56,914 nucleotides of DNA from JAUXLW01 sp964195005 (GCA_964195005.1 CAXMOO010000089.1:1-56914), one strand, 5' to 3'; shown: positions 1 to 8,273, counted from the stretch's first letter. Made by a program: numbers and translations. Notes: a model not told the origin generated them from the letters alone.

Positions 1-177
1 GTGGTGGATGCCGATGACAAGCGCCGGGCCCGGCTCAACTGCATAACTCATCTGTTGAGCGTGATCCCGTACGAGGATGTGACTCGACCGGCCCTCGAGC
101 TCCCACCCCGCGAGGACTCAGGGGCGTATGTGCGCCCGCCCTTGACCGACCAGACCTTCGTGCCCGACAAGTACTGA
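1..177 (+). CDS. ppk2: Polyphosphate kinase 2, C-terminal fragment
   Basis: The window opens inside this gene; 58 residues are readable up to the TGA. The fragment starts VVDADDKRRARLNC and continues with a HLLS.IPYEDV segment and a Pro-rich tail ending in PDKY. This resembles the C-terminal end of PPK2-family kinases, which transfer phosphate between polyphosphate and nucleotides and carry a DDK-RARLN stretch near the end. The P-loop and lid lie outside the window, so the substrate class (ADP or AMP) cannot be judged. It converges on the lipoprotein gene that follows, with three bases between the stop codons. Confidence 0.75.
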   Translation: MVDADDKRRARLNCITHLLSVIPYEDVTRPALELPPREDSGAYVRPPLTDQTFVPDKY

Positions 178-180
178 CCT

Positions 181-1017
181 CTAGCTGGCGCCTGCAACAA
201 CGGCCGTGACGATGCCTTCTGCCTCTTGGACGATGATGATCGACCCGTCGGCTTGGAACCATGAGGCGGACCGGTCGCCGCCGACGTTGACCTCGGCCGT
301 GGGCGTCCCAAGCTCATTGGTGTATTGCGCGACTACGTCGTCAAATGAGGCGTCGGTCATGAAGGTCACCCCGGACCCCGGACCCACATTGATTGTCTGC
401 ACCTCCACGTTTCCGGGCGGGATCAGCCCGGCCGGGAAGTTGTCCGGAAGGTCGTCCGAGACAACCACTGGAGGCAGAGTGCCATCACTCAACGGCACGG
501 TGCCATCCGGTGCATCCCCGCCGTTGCCGCAATAGTCGTCGATCGCATCGCCCGCAGCCTGGTATTCGGCGGAGTCGAAGGCCAGAATCCGTGGGTCATT
601 CTCGAAGACGTCGAGGTTGTTGAGGACGTCATAGTCAATCTCGTCGAGTACATCGACCAGGTCGCTAAATCCGCCCAACAGAAGATTCACCTCATCTCGG
701 ATTTCACTCGGGGCTGCGTCAGCTGCCTGGTTGGCGACCTGGAGCGTCGTCTGGAAGGCATCTTCGATGCTCTGCGGTGGCAAAGTAAAGGCGCTTCTCA
801 GTGCGTCGCCAAACTCGTCGTCAAAGTCACAAAACTCGGTATTGGCGCCGGGTCCGTTGTCGCCGTTGCTCGAAGTCGTGGTGGTTGTCGTCGCTTGGTC
901 TGAGCCGGACCCCGCACTGGTAGTGGTGGTTGTAGTGGCGTCCCCACTGTCGTCTCCGCCGCCGCCACATGCGGCTGCCACCAGCAACAAGGCTATTCCG
1001 AGAATCAGTTTTTGCAC
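181..1017 (-). CDS. Secreted lipoprotein with Thr-rich linker, function unknown
   Basis: 278 residues. It starts at a GTG preceded by an AGGGGGG ribosome-binding site. A short signal peptide (hydrophobic residues 4-16) ends in AAAC, so Cys17 is the likely lipidated residue. Next comes a low-complexity linker of Gly, Asp and two Thr runs (about residues 18-55). A mostly helical region with FCDFDDEFGDAL and a second cysteine in DDYCG (about residues 60-165) follows. The C-terminal part (about residues 185-278) reads like a small alpha/beta fold with SASWFQADGS. No family is recognised. Thr-linker lipoproteins of this kind are common in Acidimicrobiia. Confidence 0.8.
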   Translation of the reverse strand: MQKLILGIALLLVAAACGGGGDDSGDATTTTTTSAGSGSDQATTTTTTSSNGDNGPGANTEFCDFDDEFGDALRSAFTLPPQSIEDAFQTTLQVANQAADAAPSEIRDEVNLLLGGFSDLVDVLDEIDYDVLNNLDVFENDPRILAFDSAEYQAAGDAIDDYCGNGGDAPDGTVPLSDGTLPPVVVSDDLPDNFPAGLIPPGNVEVQTINVGPGSGVTFMTDASFDDVVAQYTNELGTPTAEVNVGGDRSASWFQADGSIIIVQEAEGIVTAVVAGAS

Positions 1018-1145
1018 GTAGAGGCCCCCTGAATAGTCGCGATCTTGAGCGCCAAGCTAACTCATTGCGACGAGCGATGTTCCGCTCCAGCTCCGTTTCT
1101 CGCTAGCTACCCAGAGTCACCGCCCTCTCAACCGGGGCGATGAAC

Positions 1146-1595
1146 TCATCTGAGGAGCAGGACTTTCTCGACCGCGTCTTCTCGCTCGACGGTGAAGCCG
1201 CACTTTTCCAACACGCGAAACGAGCCGACGTTGTGGTTGGAGACGTAGGCATGCAGCGGGCGGATGGGAACCAACTCGAGAAACAGGGAAAGAGCTTCGG
1301 TGGCAAAGCCCTTCCCCCAGAAACTCTGGCCAAGCCAGTACCCGACGTTGTGTTGATCGTCTTGTCCCCAGCACACGACGTGGCCCGCTACCTCCCCATC
1401 GAAAACGATGATGCGCTTGATGACCGTTCCATCCTCGAGCACCTTGCGCCAATGAGCCATGTGAGCGTCATGGACCCTGGCAGGAACGTTCGCCATCTCA
1501 ACCGAAACCGGATCCTTCTGGTGATCAAAGAGGACGAGCAAATCGTCTTCGTTTACTTCCCTCAGTGAGACGCGAGTGGTTTCTTCTATCGCCAT
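1146..1595 (-). CDS. GNAT family N-acetyltransferase
   Basis: 149 residues from the ATG at 1595; an in-frame ATG at 1646 would add 17 basic residues that do not look like part of the fold. The protein begins TRVSLREVNEDDL, typical of the first strand and helix of RimJ/RimL-like acetyltransferases. YWLGQSFWGKGFATEAL is the acetyl-CoA pyrophosphate-binding segment (motif A), and VSNHNVGSFRVLEKCGF is the motif B region. It probably acetylates an amine of a small molecule or protein using acetyl-CoA in the cytoplasm. The substrate is unknown, and neither neighbour suggests one. Confidence 0.85.
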   Translation of the reverse strand: MAIEETTRVSLREVNEDDLLVLFDHQKDPVSVEMANVPARVHDAHMAHWRKVLEDGTVIKRIIVFDGEVAGHVVCWGQDDQHNVGYWLGQSFWGKGFATEALSLFLELVPIRPLHAYVSNHNVGSFRVLEKCGFTVEREDAVEKVLLLR

Positions 1596-1752
1596 CTGGT
1601 CATCCCGTTTGGATGGCAACTTCGTAGGCGAGGCTCGCTTCATCACCGAAGGCGGTCATCACCAGCCGTAGTTCGATATCGGAACCGGCAGTCAGCCCGG
1701 CGTCTAACGGAGCTTGCCACTCCTGGGCGGACCCGCCCACTGCTGTATGAGG

Positions 1753-2247
1753 TCAGGTGGGCACATACTCGTCGGGAGTGTCAGCCAGCCCACGATTCTC
1801 CGACAAGAAGAAGTTGATCGGACCGGAGCTCGAGACCACGTTGAGGTGATTGTCAAATACCCCACCGGTCGGCACGCCGGGCCGGTCCTCGAAGTCGGAC
1901 CAATCAACGGTGGCGCAGCCCGACAACGGATGGTCGCGATCGCAGGTGTTCTCCGGTCTGCCGACATCGCGGAGCCGCACGACAAGCTCGCCGGTGACGC
2001 CGGCGGCGGCTTCTGGAACCCCTCCGGTCAGGACGAAAGTCTCGTGGAACCCGGGATCTTCGAAGCCATTAGCCGCCGGGATCTGGATCGAACCAGAAAG
2101 CAGGATTACGTCTGTCCCGACCACCCCAGCGGGAGTGGAAGTTGAAGTGGCCAATGAGGTGGCCGAACCTGTCGACGATGCGGTCGAGTCGGCACTGCCG
2201 CAGGCCGCCCCCAAGGAGACAACAACGGTTAGCAGCATCAGGCGCAT
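1753..2247 (-). CDS. Small lipoprotein, function unknown
   Basis: 164 residues from the ATG at 2247, which has a TACTCT box 7 bases upstream and so fits a leaderless transcript. Longer in-frame starts would run into the methyltransferase gene. The signal peptide MRLMLLTVVVSLGAAC ends in a clear lipobox, with Cys16 as the lipidated residue. A Ser/Thr-rich spacer leads into a beta-rich domain with two cysteines (NTCDRDHPLSGCATVDW) and a C-terminus in DTPDEYVPT. It is probably anchored on the outer face of the membrane. I do not recognise the domain. Confidence 0.75.
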   Translation of the reverse strand: MRLMLLTVVVSLGAACGSADSTASSTGSATSLATSTSTPAGVVGTDVILLSGSIQIPAANGFEDPGFHETFVLTGGVPEAAAGVTGELVVRLRDVGRPENTCDRDHPLSGCATVDWSDFEDRPGVPTGGVFDNHLNVVSSSGPINFFLSENRGLADTPDEYVPT

Positions 2248-2291
2248 GGAAGTGAGAGTAGTGGGGGTCGGCAAAGCCTGATCCGGGCTGG

Positions 2292-3053
2292 CTAATTGGC
2301 CTGAGCGATCAGGAATAGCCTGCTGAACGGGAGGGTGGTGACGCCATCTTCCCCAGTGGGATAGGCATCGAGGTAGCGAGCCCGACAAGTTTCCGAGAAA
2401 CGATCCTTTTCGGACCCTTCCAATGCCGCCAGCACGGGCCGGAGTACCGAGCCCGTTACCCACGTCCACACCGGTTCGTCCCCCGTCAGCAGTTGGTAGT
2501 ACGTAGTCCGCCACAGGTCGACTCTTGCCGGCTGCAGCCACTGCGCGTACTCGGCTGGTTGGGAGAGGCGATCACGCATCAGTGCCGACCGCGCCTGCTC
2601 CGGCCATTCTTCTTCGTCGAGAACCCGGGCGGGGATGACGTGGGTTGGCGCCTTCCAGTTGTCCGGCATCTGGACGGCCATGGCCCCACCAGGGGCGAGG
2701 TAGGAACGGAGTCGGGGAAACAACGCCGCGTGATCGTGGACCCAATGGAGCACCGCGTTGGAGAAGAGCAAGTCCACCGGCTCCTTCGGCTGCCATGTCC
2801 CAACATCGCCGACGACCCACTCGAGGGATGGGTGGTCGACACGAGCGCGTTCAACCATCTTCTCTGACGAGTCGATCCCCACGATCGACGCTTCGGGCCA
2901 CCGCTCTGCCAGATGGGCCGTGAGATGGCCGGTTCCCGAGCCCAGGTCGACGATGCTGCGGGCGTCGATGTCCGGTATTCGAGATGCGAGCTCCAGGCCC
3001 GGCCGCGTGCGGTGATCGGCGAATCGCAGGTAACGGTCCGGATCCCACGCCAT
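2292..3053 (-). CDS. tam: Trans-aconitate 2-methyltransferase-like SAM methyltransferase
   Basis: 253 residues, the usual length for Tam. It opens WDPDRYLRFADHRTRPGLELASRI, nearly the family signature, followed by the SAM-binding motif VDLGSGTGHLT (about residue 36), acidic loop D61 region GIDSS, and DLLFSNAVLHWV after motif III. The known family member methylates trans-aconitate with S-adenosylmethionine to remove this aconitase inhibitor. A TAGGCT box 6 bases before the ATG suggests leaderless expression. The gene stands alone between a lipoprotein and a membrane protein. Family membership is firm; the substrate is taken from the family. Confidence 0.88.
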   Translation of the reverse strand: MAWDPDRYLRFADHRTRPGLELASRIPDIDARSIVDLGSGTGHLTAHLAERWPEASIVGIDSSEKMVERARVDHPSLEWVVGDVGTWQPKEPVDLLFSNAVLHWVHDHAALFPRLRSYLAPGGAMAVQMPDNWKAPTHVIPARVLDEEEWPEQARSALMRDRLSQPAEYAQWLQPARVDLWRTTYYQLLTGDEPVWTWVTGSVLRPVLAALEGSEKDRFSETCRARYLDAYPTGEDGVTTLPFSRLFLIAQAN

Positions 3054-3157
3054 CCGCCGAGCCTAGGTGAGGACCATTCGGTAGATAGCCAATCCGCTCC
3101 GTCCTGCCTGAGTCACCCAGGACCTACGCCGAGCTGAGAGGTCCATTTTGGTTGGCC

Positions 3158-3517
3158 CTAGTTGCTCACCAGTGCGCGGTGTCTAAAGCTGATCTCACCT
3201 GTTTTCACGCCGCTGACGAGGATGAACAGGGCGATGGCCGTCGGGATGAACAAAGCCCAGAAGAAGCCGGCGCCGGGCAGACCAACGCCGACAACAAGAA
3301 GCCAAGCCGCCAGCCGCGGTGCTTTGAGGCGAACAACCAGTCCAGTCCCGGCCACGGCAGCAATTCCAAGGAAGATAAGGCTAAGGCCCGCTCTACCTGC
3401 AAACGTACGAGGCGACCCCTCTCCTTCCTCGAATAAGAACATGAAAGAAAGAACTAAAAGAAGACCCGTCCAGATTGCTACCAGCCACGACCACCATCCT
3501 GTGATTACCGAACCCAT
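3158..3517 (-). CDS. Small membrane protein, function unknown
   Basis: 119 residues from the ATG at 3517, which has an AGGGAGG ribosome-binding site 6 bases upstream. Three hydrophobic segments can be read: about residues 7-28 (WLVAIWTGLLLVLSFMFLF), 41-58 and 69-98. A charged loop (EEGEGSPR) separates the first two, and the tail is short and polar. It is likely an integral membrane protein with three or four spans. No motif or family is recognised, and the gene is not in an obvious operon. Confidence 0.65.
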   Translation of the reverse strand: MGSVITGWWSWLVAIWTGLLLVLSFMFLFEEGEGSPRTFAGRAGLSLIFLGIAAVAGTGLVVRLKAPRLAAWLLVVGVGLPGAGFFWALFIPTAIALFILVSGVKTGEISFRHRALVSN

Positions 3518-3644
3518 ACCGAACCTCCCTGGCGTCCTAATTGACAGACGAACTTCGCGCCGATGTGGGTGACATGAAGATCGATCTCGCGTGAGGCATC
3601 CGTAGGCCATCCGTGCCTCACTCGACACCGCTCGTGGGCAAGCC

Positions 3645-4136
3645 TCAGCTAGGGCGAGCCCGTCCGGCGGCGACTCGCCAATGGTGATCGGTGCCATCGG
3701 CTCTATCCATGGCGTCGACAGCGCGGGCCGACTCCTCGCTGGTCAGCTCGCTGACCAGGCAGAACTCGTTGCCGAACGGGTCGGTCATCACCGCCCGGTC
3801 GATTACGGGTGGTTTCCCCGAAAAGGAGCCGGGTCTTGGGTAAATACTCGGCTCCTTCTTGATCGAGCCTCCGATGGCGACAATCTGGTGGACGGCCTCG
3901 TCGACATCGTCAACGGTCAGATCGACATGGTTCCGGTTGGCCTTTGAGCCCTTAGGTCCTTTAACCAGCTGCAGGATCATCTCGTGCTTCCAGGGATCGA
4001 GCCGGCCGAGATATGAGAAGCGGCCGGTGTAGCCACTGGTGATGACCGGGAGTCCAGTGACCTCGGACCAGAAGGCCTCTGCTATCGCCAGGTCTTCGAC
4101 ATCAATGACATGGCAGCGAAGTGTTCCGATTCCCAT
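3645..4136 (-). CDS. VOC superfamily (glyoxalase/bleomycin resistance-like) protein
   Basis: 163 residues from the ATG at 4136. A GTG four codons earlier overlaps the AAGGTAGG ribosome-binding site and is less likely. The N-terminal half carries CHVIDVEDLAIAEAFWSEVTG and the C-terminal half NHVDLTVDDVDEAVHQIVAIGG followed by DPFGNEFCLV, the two paired beta-alpha-beta-beta-beta modules of the vicinal oxygen chelate fold. Such proteins bind a metal and act as lyases, dioxygenases or drug-binding proteins; the substrate is unknown here. The last 25 residues are a polar extension rich in Arg and Ala. Confidence 0.82.
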   Translation of the reverse strand: MGIGTLRCHVIDVEDLAIAEAFWSEVTGLPVITSGYTGRFSYLGRLDPWKHEMILQLVKGPKGSKANRNHVDLTVDDVDEAVHQIVAIGGSIKKEPSIYPRPGSFSGKPPVIDRAVMTDPFGNEFCLVSELTSEESARAVDAMDRADGTDHHWRVAAGRARPS

Positions 4137-4276
4137 TCTGTGAATCACCTACCTTGACACATGGAATCTACGTTCATAGCGCAAAGGGAGTTTGGTGGCT
4201 AGATCGAACTGATCTGCGTGTTCGGTCGACAGTGCCCGAAAGAGGAGCAGCCCTGGCCTATCAGACCGGCTCCGCC

Positions 4277-6007
4277 TCAGCTTGTGAGAACCCCGGCCGC
4301 TTGCAGATCCGTCTTCCACTGTTCGACCAACGCGGGGTCCTGATATGGATTGCGTTCCAGCCATTCGTCCACCTCCACGGAGGGAAACCGATCGCGGATC
4401 AGTTCGCTGGTTGCTCGGGCTCGCCGATCGAGGCCCAATTCTGTCTGGGCCGCCGCCAGCACCAGCAGTGCCTCAAGATTCTTGGGCTGGTGGGCTAACA
4501 CTGTCTCGGCGATGGAGGCGGCATCCTCATAGCGGCCACCCATGTACAAAGAGCAAGCCTGTACCGTCGGATACCAGGGTTTCGTTACCGGCGTCATCTG
4601 CATCGCTCGACCTAAGAGGTCAACGGCCTTCTCCCATTGGCCCATATATCGACGGACGCTCCCTTCGAGGGCGTATGTGACGTCACAGGTCGGTCGGGTG
4701 ATGTGAGCCGACTCTGCTCTCTCTAGCGCAAGCTCCGCCTTTCCTTCCGACATGAGGATCGCCGCCTCGACCATCTGGCTCAGGCCGGTCGGGTCGCCTG
4801 TTGCCAGGCCCTTTTGGGCGTGAGCGCGCGCTTTCGCCAAGTGAGATTTAGGGTCGCTGCCGAACCTCTCGGCGGCACCCGTCCAGTGGGCAAAGGCAAG
4901 AAGTGCGTGACCGGCAGGCAGATCGGGATGAGTCTCTGCAACTTTGTCGAAGTGCTCGATGGCCCGCTCCCAACCCTCCCGAGTGCCGGAGTTCAGTTGA
5001 TACCAACCTCGATAGATGTGTTCCTGGGCTTCCGGGTCGCCGATTTCGGCGTAAATCCGGGCGGGCTCCCCGACAACCAGCTCAATCTCCAGCAAATGCG
5101 CCACCTCGGTGGCCACATCGTCGGAGAGAGCCGAGAGGGTGGCGGGGGTGGCTTCCCACCGATGTGAGAAAACGACATTGATGGTGGCAACGTCGACGAG
5201 CTTGGCATAAACCCTTATCTGATCGTCAAATTGTTGTATCCCGGTTTCCAGCATGTACTCGACGGGGGTGTCAGCCCTGTTTGGGTGCTGCTCATCGCTG
5301 GCGTCGATGACATTGAGATTTGGCATCCCTGCCAGGTGGTGGATTACGTCTGAGATGAGGAGGGCCCCTGCAGGGCGAAGCGAAGGATCTAGCGACTCGG
5401 TGTGGATGGGCAGAACTGCGACGCTCGGCGACTCCAGAGCGAGCAGTCGTCCTCGGCCGGCCTGCGGATCATCAGTCGGAAGATCGGAGAATTGGTATAC
5501 CTGGACCTGTTCAGGAATGTTCTTGAGGCTTTTCGGCCCCATCGATCGGAAGCGCAGGGCAGGCTCATCGAGGGCGCGGTAAACACTTCCGGAAACGCTC
5601 ACGCCGCCGGGCAACGCTATGGCCTGGATCCTGGCCGCAATGTTGAGTGCGTCGCCGAAGTATTGACCTTCTCCAGAAACCATCACCTCACCATGATCCA
5701 TACCCATCCTGAAACGGACCTGGCGCTGCGTGGGAAGGCCGGCGTTCTTGTCGGCCACAGCCTCGGTCACGGCGATTGCCGCCTGCATGGCCTCAGTTGC
5801 CTCATCGAACGCGGCCATGAAATTGTCTCCGACGAAATTGACTAACGTCCCGCTAGCTGCAACGACTGCTTCGGCGACGAGACTCTGGTAGAGGTCCATG
5901 GCGGCCGTGGTGGCCTGGAAGTCGTCTGCAAGGAGCCTGCTGTACCCGACGACGTCGGCGTTGAGGGCGACCATCTCGCGGACACTGGAGCTTGCTGGGG
6001 CGGTCAT
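4277..6007 (-). CDS. Class III adenylate/guanylate cyclase with C-terminal TPR region
   Basis: 576 residues. Residues about 10-175 form the cyclase catalytic domain: LNADVVGYSRLL with metal-binding Asp18, FVGDNFMAAF with Asp61, and FGDALNIAARIQ near the dimer interface. Residues about 195-310 resemble the TolB-like segment often found in such proteins (SVAVLPIHTESL). The rest is helical with TPR-like repeats (HIYRGWYQLNSGTREGWERA, YMGQWEKAVDLLGRAM). No transmembrane segment is visible, so it is probably cytoplasmic. It should make cAMP or cGMP from the nucleoside triphosphate, with the TPR part perhaps sensing a partner; that role is inferred. It is divergent from the DUF2237 gene. Confidence 0.88.
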   Translation of the reverse strand: MTAPASSSVREMVALNADVVGYSRLLADDFQATTAAMDLYQSLVAEAVVAASGTLVNFVGDNFMAAFDEATEAMQAAIAVTEAVADKNAGLPTQRQVRFRMGMDHGEVMVSGEGQYFGDALNIAARIQAIALPGGVSVSGSVYRALDEPALRFRSMGPKSLKNIPEQVQVYQFSDLPTDDPQAGRGRLLALESPSVAVLPIHTESLDPSLRPAGALLISDVIHHLAGMPNLNVIDASDEQHPNRADTPVEYMLETGIQQFDDQIRVYAKLVDVATINVVFSHRWEATPATLSALSDDVATEVAHLLEIELVVGEPARIYAEIGDPEAQEHIYRGWYQLNSGTREGWERAIEHFDKVAETHPDLPAGHALLAFAHWTGAAERFGSDPKSHLAKARAHAQKGLATGDPTGLSQMVEAAILMSEGKAELALERAESAHITRPTCDVTYALEGSVRRYMGQWEKAVDLLGRAMQMTPVTKPWYPTVQACSLYMGGRYEDAASIAETVLAHQPKNLEALLVLAAAQTELGLDRRARATSELIRDRFPSVEVDEWLERNPYQDPALVEQWKTDLQAAGVLTS

Positions 6008-6172
6008 AGGCTTTCCATGTCGGGTGACAGATGGAATCTAGCTGCCGGGTTGGCGTTGCCAGCGAGGGCGGCGCTGGATTGCCTCTTTCGAGAGTTCAGG
6101 TGGTAGTCCCGATCGCGGTCTCCTGGTTGTCGTCGAAGGGGGCTGTCCTCTATATGGCGCGATACTGGTCTG

Positions 6173-6565
6173 GTGACAAATCGCAACGTTCTCGCCGGCA
6201 CCCTCGAGCCCTGTGGCACCGATCCTCTCACCGGCTTCTACCGGGATGGTTCGTGCGAGACAGGACCTGAAGATCGGGGCAGTCATACGATCTGCGCGGT
6301 CGTGACGCAAGAGTTTCTCGACCATCAACATCGCATCGGCAACGACCTGTCCACGCCGATGCCCCAGTATCGCTTTCCCGGCCTCCGGCCCGGCGACCGA
6401 TGGTGTGTGACCGCTACCAACTGGCTACGAGCTCACCACGACGGAGTGGCGGCTCCAGTCGTGCTGGCGGCGACCCACGAAGGCGCTCTGGACGTCGTTT
6501 CGTTGGAGGCTCTCCAGGAGCACGCGGTAGATGTTCCTCGTGACCCCGGCTGTCTCGAGGTCTAG
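6173..6565 (+). CDS. DUF2237 family protein
   Basis: 130 residues from a GTG with a GATACT box 6 bases upstream. Nearly the whole length matches the DUF2237 pattern: NVLAGTLEPCGTDPLTGFYR at the start, then TGPEDRGSHTICAVVT, GNDLSTPMPQYRFPGLRPGD, WC at the middle, and PVVLAATHEGALDVVSLEAL towards the end. The three conserved cysteines (PCGT, ICAV, RWCV) are present. The biochemical function of the family is not known to me. It leads a co-directional cluster with the OsmC and methyltransferase genes. Confidence 0.85.
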   Translation: MTNRNVLAGTLEPCGTDPLTGFYRDGSCETGPEDRGSHTICAVVTQEFLDHQHRIGNDLSTPMPQYRFPGLRPGDRWCVTATNWLRAHHDGVAAPVVLAATHEGALDVVSLEALQEHAVDVPRDPGCLEV

Positions 6566-6620
6566 ACGACACGGGGCGCTTCCGCGCTTAGGCTCACGGC
6601 CAATCACGAAAGGAAGCAAC

Positions 6621-7043
6621 ATGGCCCTCGATTCAACCGCAACCGCCCATTGGGAAGGCGACCTGATGTCCGGCGGCGGCACCACCACGCTCACATCCGG
6701 CGCAGGCGGCCCCTTCCCGGTCGACTGGAAGGCTCGCTCAGAAGAGCATGCCGGAAAGACCAGCCCCGAGGAACTGATCGCCGCCGCCCATGCAACCTGT
6801 TTCTCAATGGCGCTCTCCAATGGTCTGGGCCAGGCCGGCACCCCGCCCGATTACCTCGATGTGACGGCGACTGCCACCTTTGTGCCCGGCGAGGGAATCA
6901 CCGCAATGCGTCTTGTTCTATCCGGTGAGGTTCCCGGCCTGAGCGACGAGCAGTTCCGGGAAGCTGCCGCGGACGCCAAGGAGAACTGCCCGGTCTCGCA
7001 GGCTCTAGCCGGGAACGTCCCCATTACGCTCGAGATCAACTGA
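6621..7043 (+). CDS. osmC: OsmC/Ohr family protein
   Basis: 140 residues from the ATG at 6621, preceded by AAAGGAAG. The two peroxidatic cysteines of the family are in place: Cys60 in AAHATCFSMAL and Cys123 in KENCPVSQAL. The N-terminus GDLMSGGGTTTLTSG matches the OsmC subgroup more than Ohr. OsmC proteins reduce organic hydroperoxides by a dithiol mechanism in the cytoplasm, typically recycled by lipoyl proteins. It lies between the DUF2237 gene and the TGA-interrupted methyltransferase, so a shared role in redox defence is possible but not shown. Confidence 0.9.
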   Translation: MALDSTATAHWEGDLMSGGGTTTLTSGAGGPFPVDWKARSEEHAGKTSPEELIAAAHATCFSMALSNGLGQAGTPPDYLDVTATATFVPGEGITAMRLVLSGEVPGLSDEQFREAAADAKENCPVSQALAGNVPITLEIN

Positions 7044-7078
7044 ACACCTGAGCCGGCCTTGTCGGATCGGATCTCGGA

Positions 7079-7948
7079 TTGGCCGAGTGGATACCATGCG
7101 GATCGCCTGTCTGGGAGGTCTCACTGAGCCACAGCTCGAAACACGAGGAAATGCTTGGGCAGTTCCGTGACTTCTACAGCGCTGCCGAATCTCCTGCAAT
7201 GCGAGAGCTAGAGCGGCGCGTCCTGGGTGGGGGCTATGGAGGCAACAGCTACACCACAGTGGATCAGGCGGCCGAGCTCGTTCAACTTCTCGAACTTCGT
7301 GATGACCTTGACCTGCTCGACGTCGGGTCGGGCGCCGGTTGGCCTGGACTGTTCCTCGGTCGCGAATCGGGTTGTCGGGTAACTCTGGCGGACATGACGA
7401 TTGAGGGGCCGGGTGTGGCACGCGTCCGGGCCGCCAGCGAAGGTATCAATGCCCGGTCGATCGTGGCTTCGGGTGGGTCGCTCCCGTTCAGAGACAGATG
7501 CTTCGATGCGGTAACCCACTCCGACGTTCTCTGTTGACTGTCAGAAAAGCTCTCCGTGCTGAGGGCGTGCAACCGGGTTCTCAAACCAGGCGGGAGGCTG
7601 GCCTTTTACGTGATTCACTTCCAGCCAGGTCTTTCCCTGCCGCGAAAAGCCTCACTGATCGAAGCACTTCCCGGTGTCGTCGACGCGCCTGCTCCATACC
7701 TAGAACTGATCGAACGGGCAGGTTTCAACAACGTTGCCGAGCGTGACGTAACGCCCGACTATCAAAGGACCGCGGCTATATGGCTGCGTGAGGCTGGAGA
7801 GCTGGAACCAGAGTTGCGGGCCGCGCTCGGCGACCAGGTCTACGAGGATAAGCAGGCCAATCGGCTGAGATCGATGGCGGCGATCGATGCCGGCGATCTC
7901 GGCCGGACGCTGTTTACCGCGACCGCGCCCTCTGCCGAACGCCCCTGA
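7079..7948 (+). CDS. SAM-dependent methyltransferase with in-frame TGA, candidate selenoprotein
   Basis: One open frame runs from about 7079 to 7948 except for a single TGA at 7535-7537. Before it lie LLDVGSGAGWPGLFL (SAM motif I), an acidic loop LADMTIEG, and AVTHSDVLC (motif II region). After it the same frame continues LSEKLSVLRACNRVLKPGGR, the helix and motif III that normally follow, then GFNNVAERDVTPDY to the end. The TGA sits directly after Cys152, so read-through gives a Cys-Sec pair at 152-153 in a protein of about 289 residues. The start is unclear: TTG 7079, CTG 7124 behind GGGAGG, or ATG 7151. selA and selB at 32-35 kb show that the organism has Sec insertion proteins. A nonsense mutation or a base error (TGC/TGT to TGA) would give the same picture with a broken gene. 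Confidence 0.7.
7535..7566 (+). promoter_or_regulatory. Candidate bacterial SECIS hairpin after the in-frame TGA
   Basis: After the TGA at 7535-7537 come 11 bases, then a hairpin: 7549-7554 (GCTCTC) pairs with 7561-7566 (GAGGGC), six pairs including one G-U, around the loop CGTGCT (7555-7560). The loop begins 17 bases after the TGA and has G as its second base. Bacterial SECIS elements recognised by SelB are short hairpins starting roughly 16-37 bases past the UGA with a G in the first two loop positions, so spacing and loop both fit. A six-pair hairpin can also arise by chance in GC-rich coding sequence. Confidence 0.5.
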
Positions 7949-8042
7949 TACCTGTGGAGCGGATGGTCGGAACCCTGACAATGTCCACCCGCCCAAGGCC
8001 GGGGGAAGGTTCCTCAATAGAGATACACAGGTGAGATACCAA

Positions 8043-8264
8043 ATGACGCTTTCAGCCCAAAACCCTGCCAATGCTCAGGCCATCGTGTGCTCGGGATGCG
8101 ATGGAGAGCTTGTTGCCACCCAGGTTGATACTCAGCTCTTCGTGCGCCTGCGGGGGGACGACTCAGGGTCCAGGTGGACCACGACCCAGCTAGAAGCGTG
8201 GACGTGCCTCGGCTGCGGCCGCACCGACCTGTATGCCGCCGAGCCCGGCCGGCTCGCCTCCTGA
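8043..8264 (+). CDS. Small CXXC-CXXC zinc-ribbon protein
   Basis: 73 residues from the ATG at 8043, with AGGTGAG 7 bases upstream. Two cysteine pairs, VCSGCDGEL (residues 16-19) and TCLGCGRTD (residues 54-57), would bind one zinc ion in a ribbon fold; the RLRGDDSGSRWTT segment lies between them. The ending GCGRTDLYA resembles small ribbon proteins that report nucleic acid or protein binding, but no specific family is recognised. It follows the methyltransferase by 94 bases on the same strand and converges on the aminotransferase gene 9 bases away. Confidence 0.75.
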   Translation: MTLSAQNPANAQAIVCSGCDGELVATQVDTQLFVRLRGDDSGSRWTTTQLEAWTCLGCGRTDLYAAEPGRLAS

Positions 8265-8273
8265 ACCCGAGCC

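Noticed and set aside
7079..7537. Reading the methyltransferase as a simple pseudogene ending at the TGA
   Set aside because: The frame continues without other damage and the second half carries expected motifs; with selA-selB present and a SECIS-like hairpin, recoding is at least as likely. It is kept as a stated alternative.
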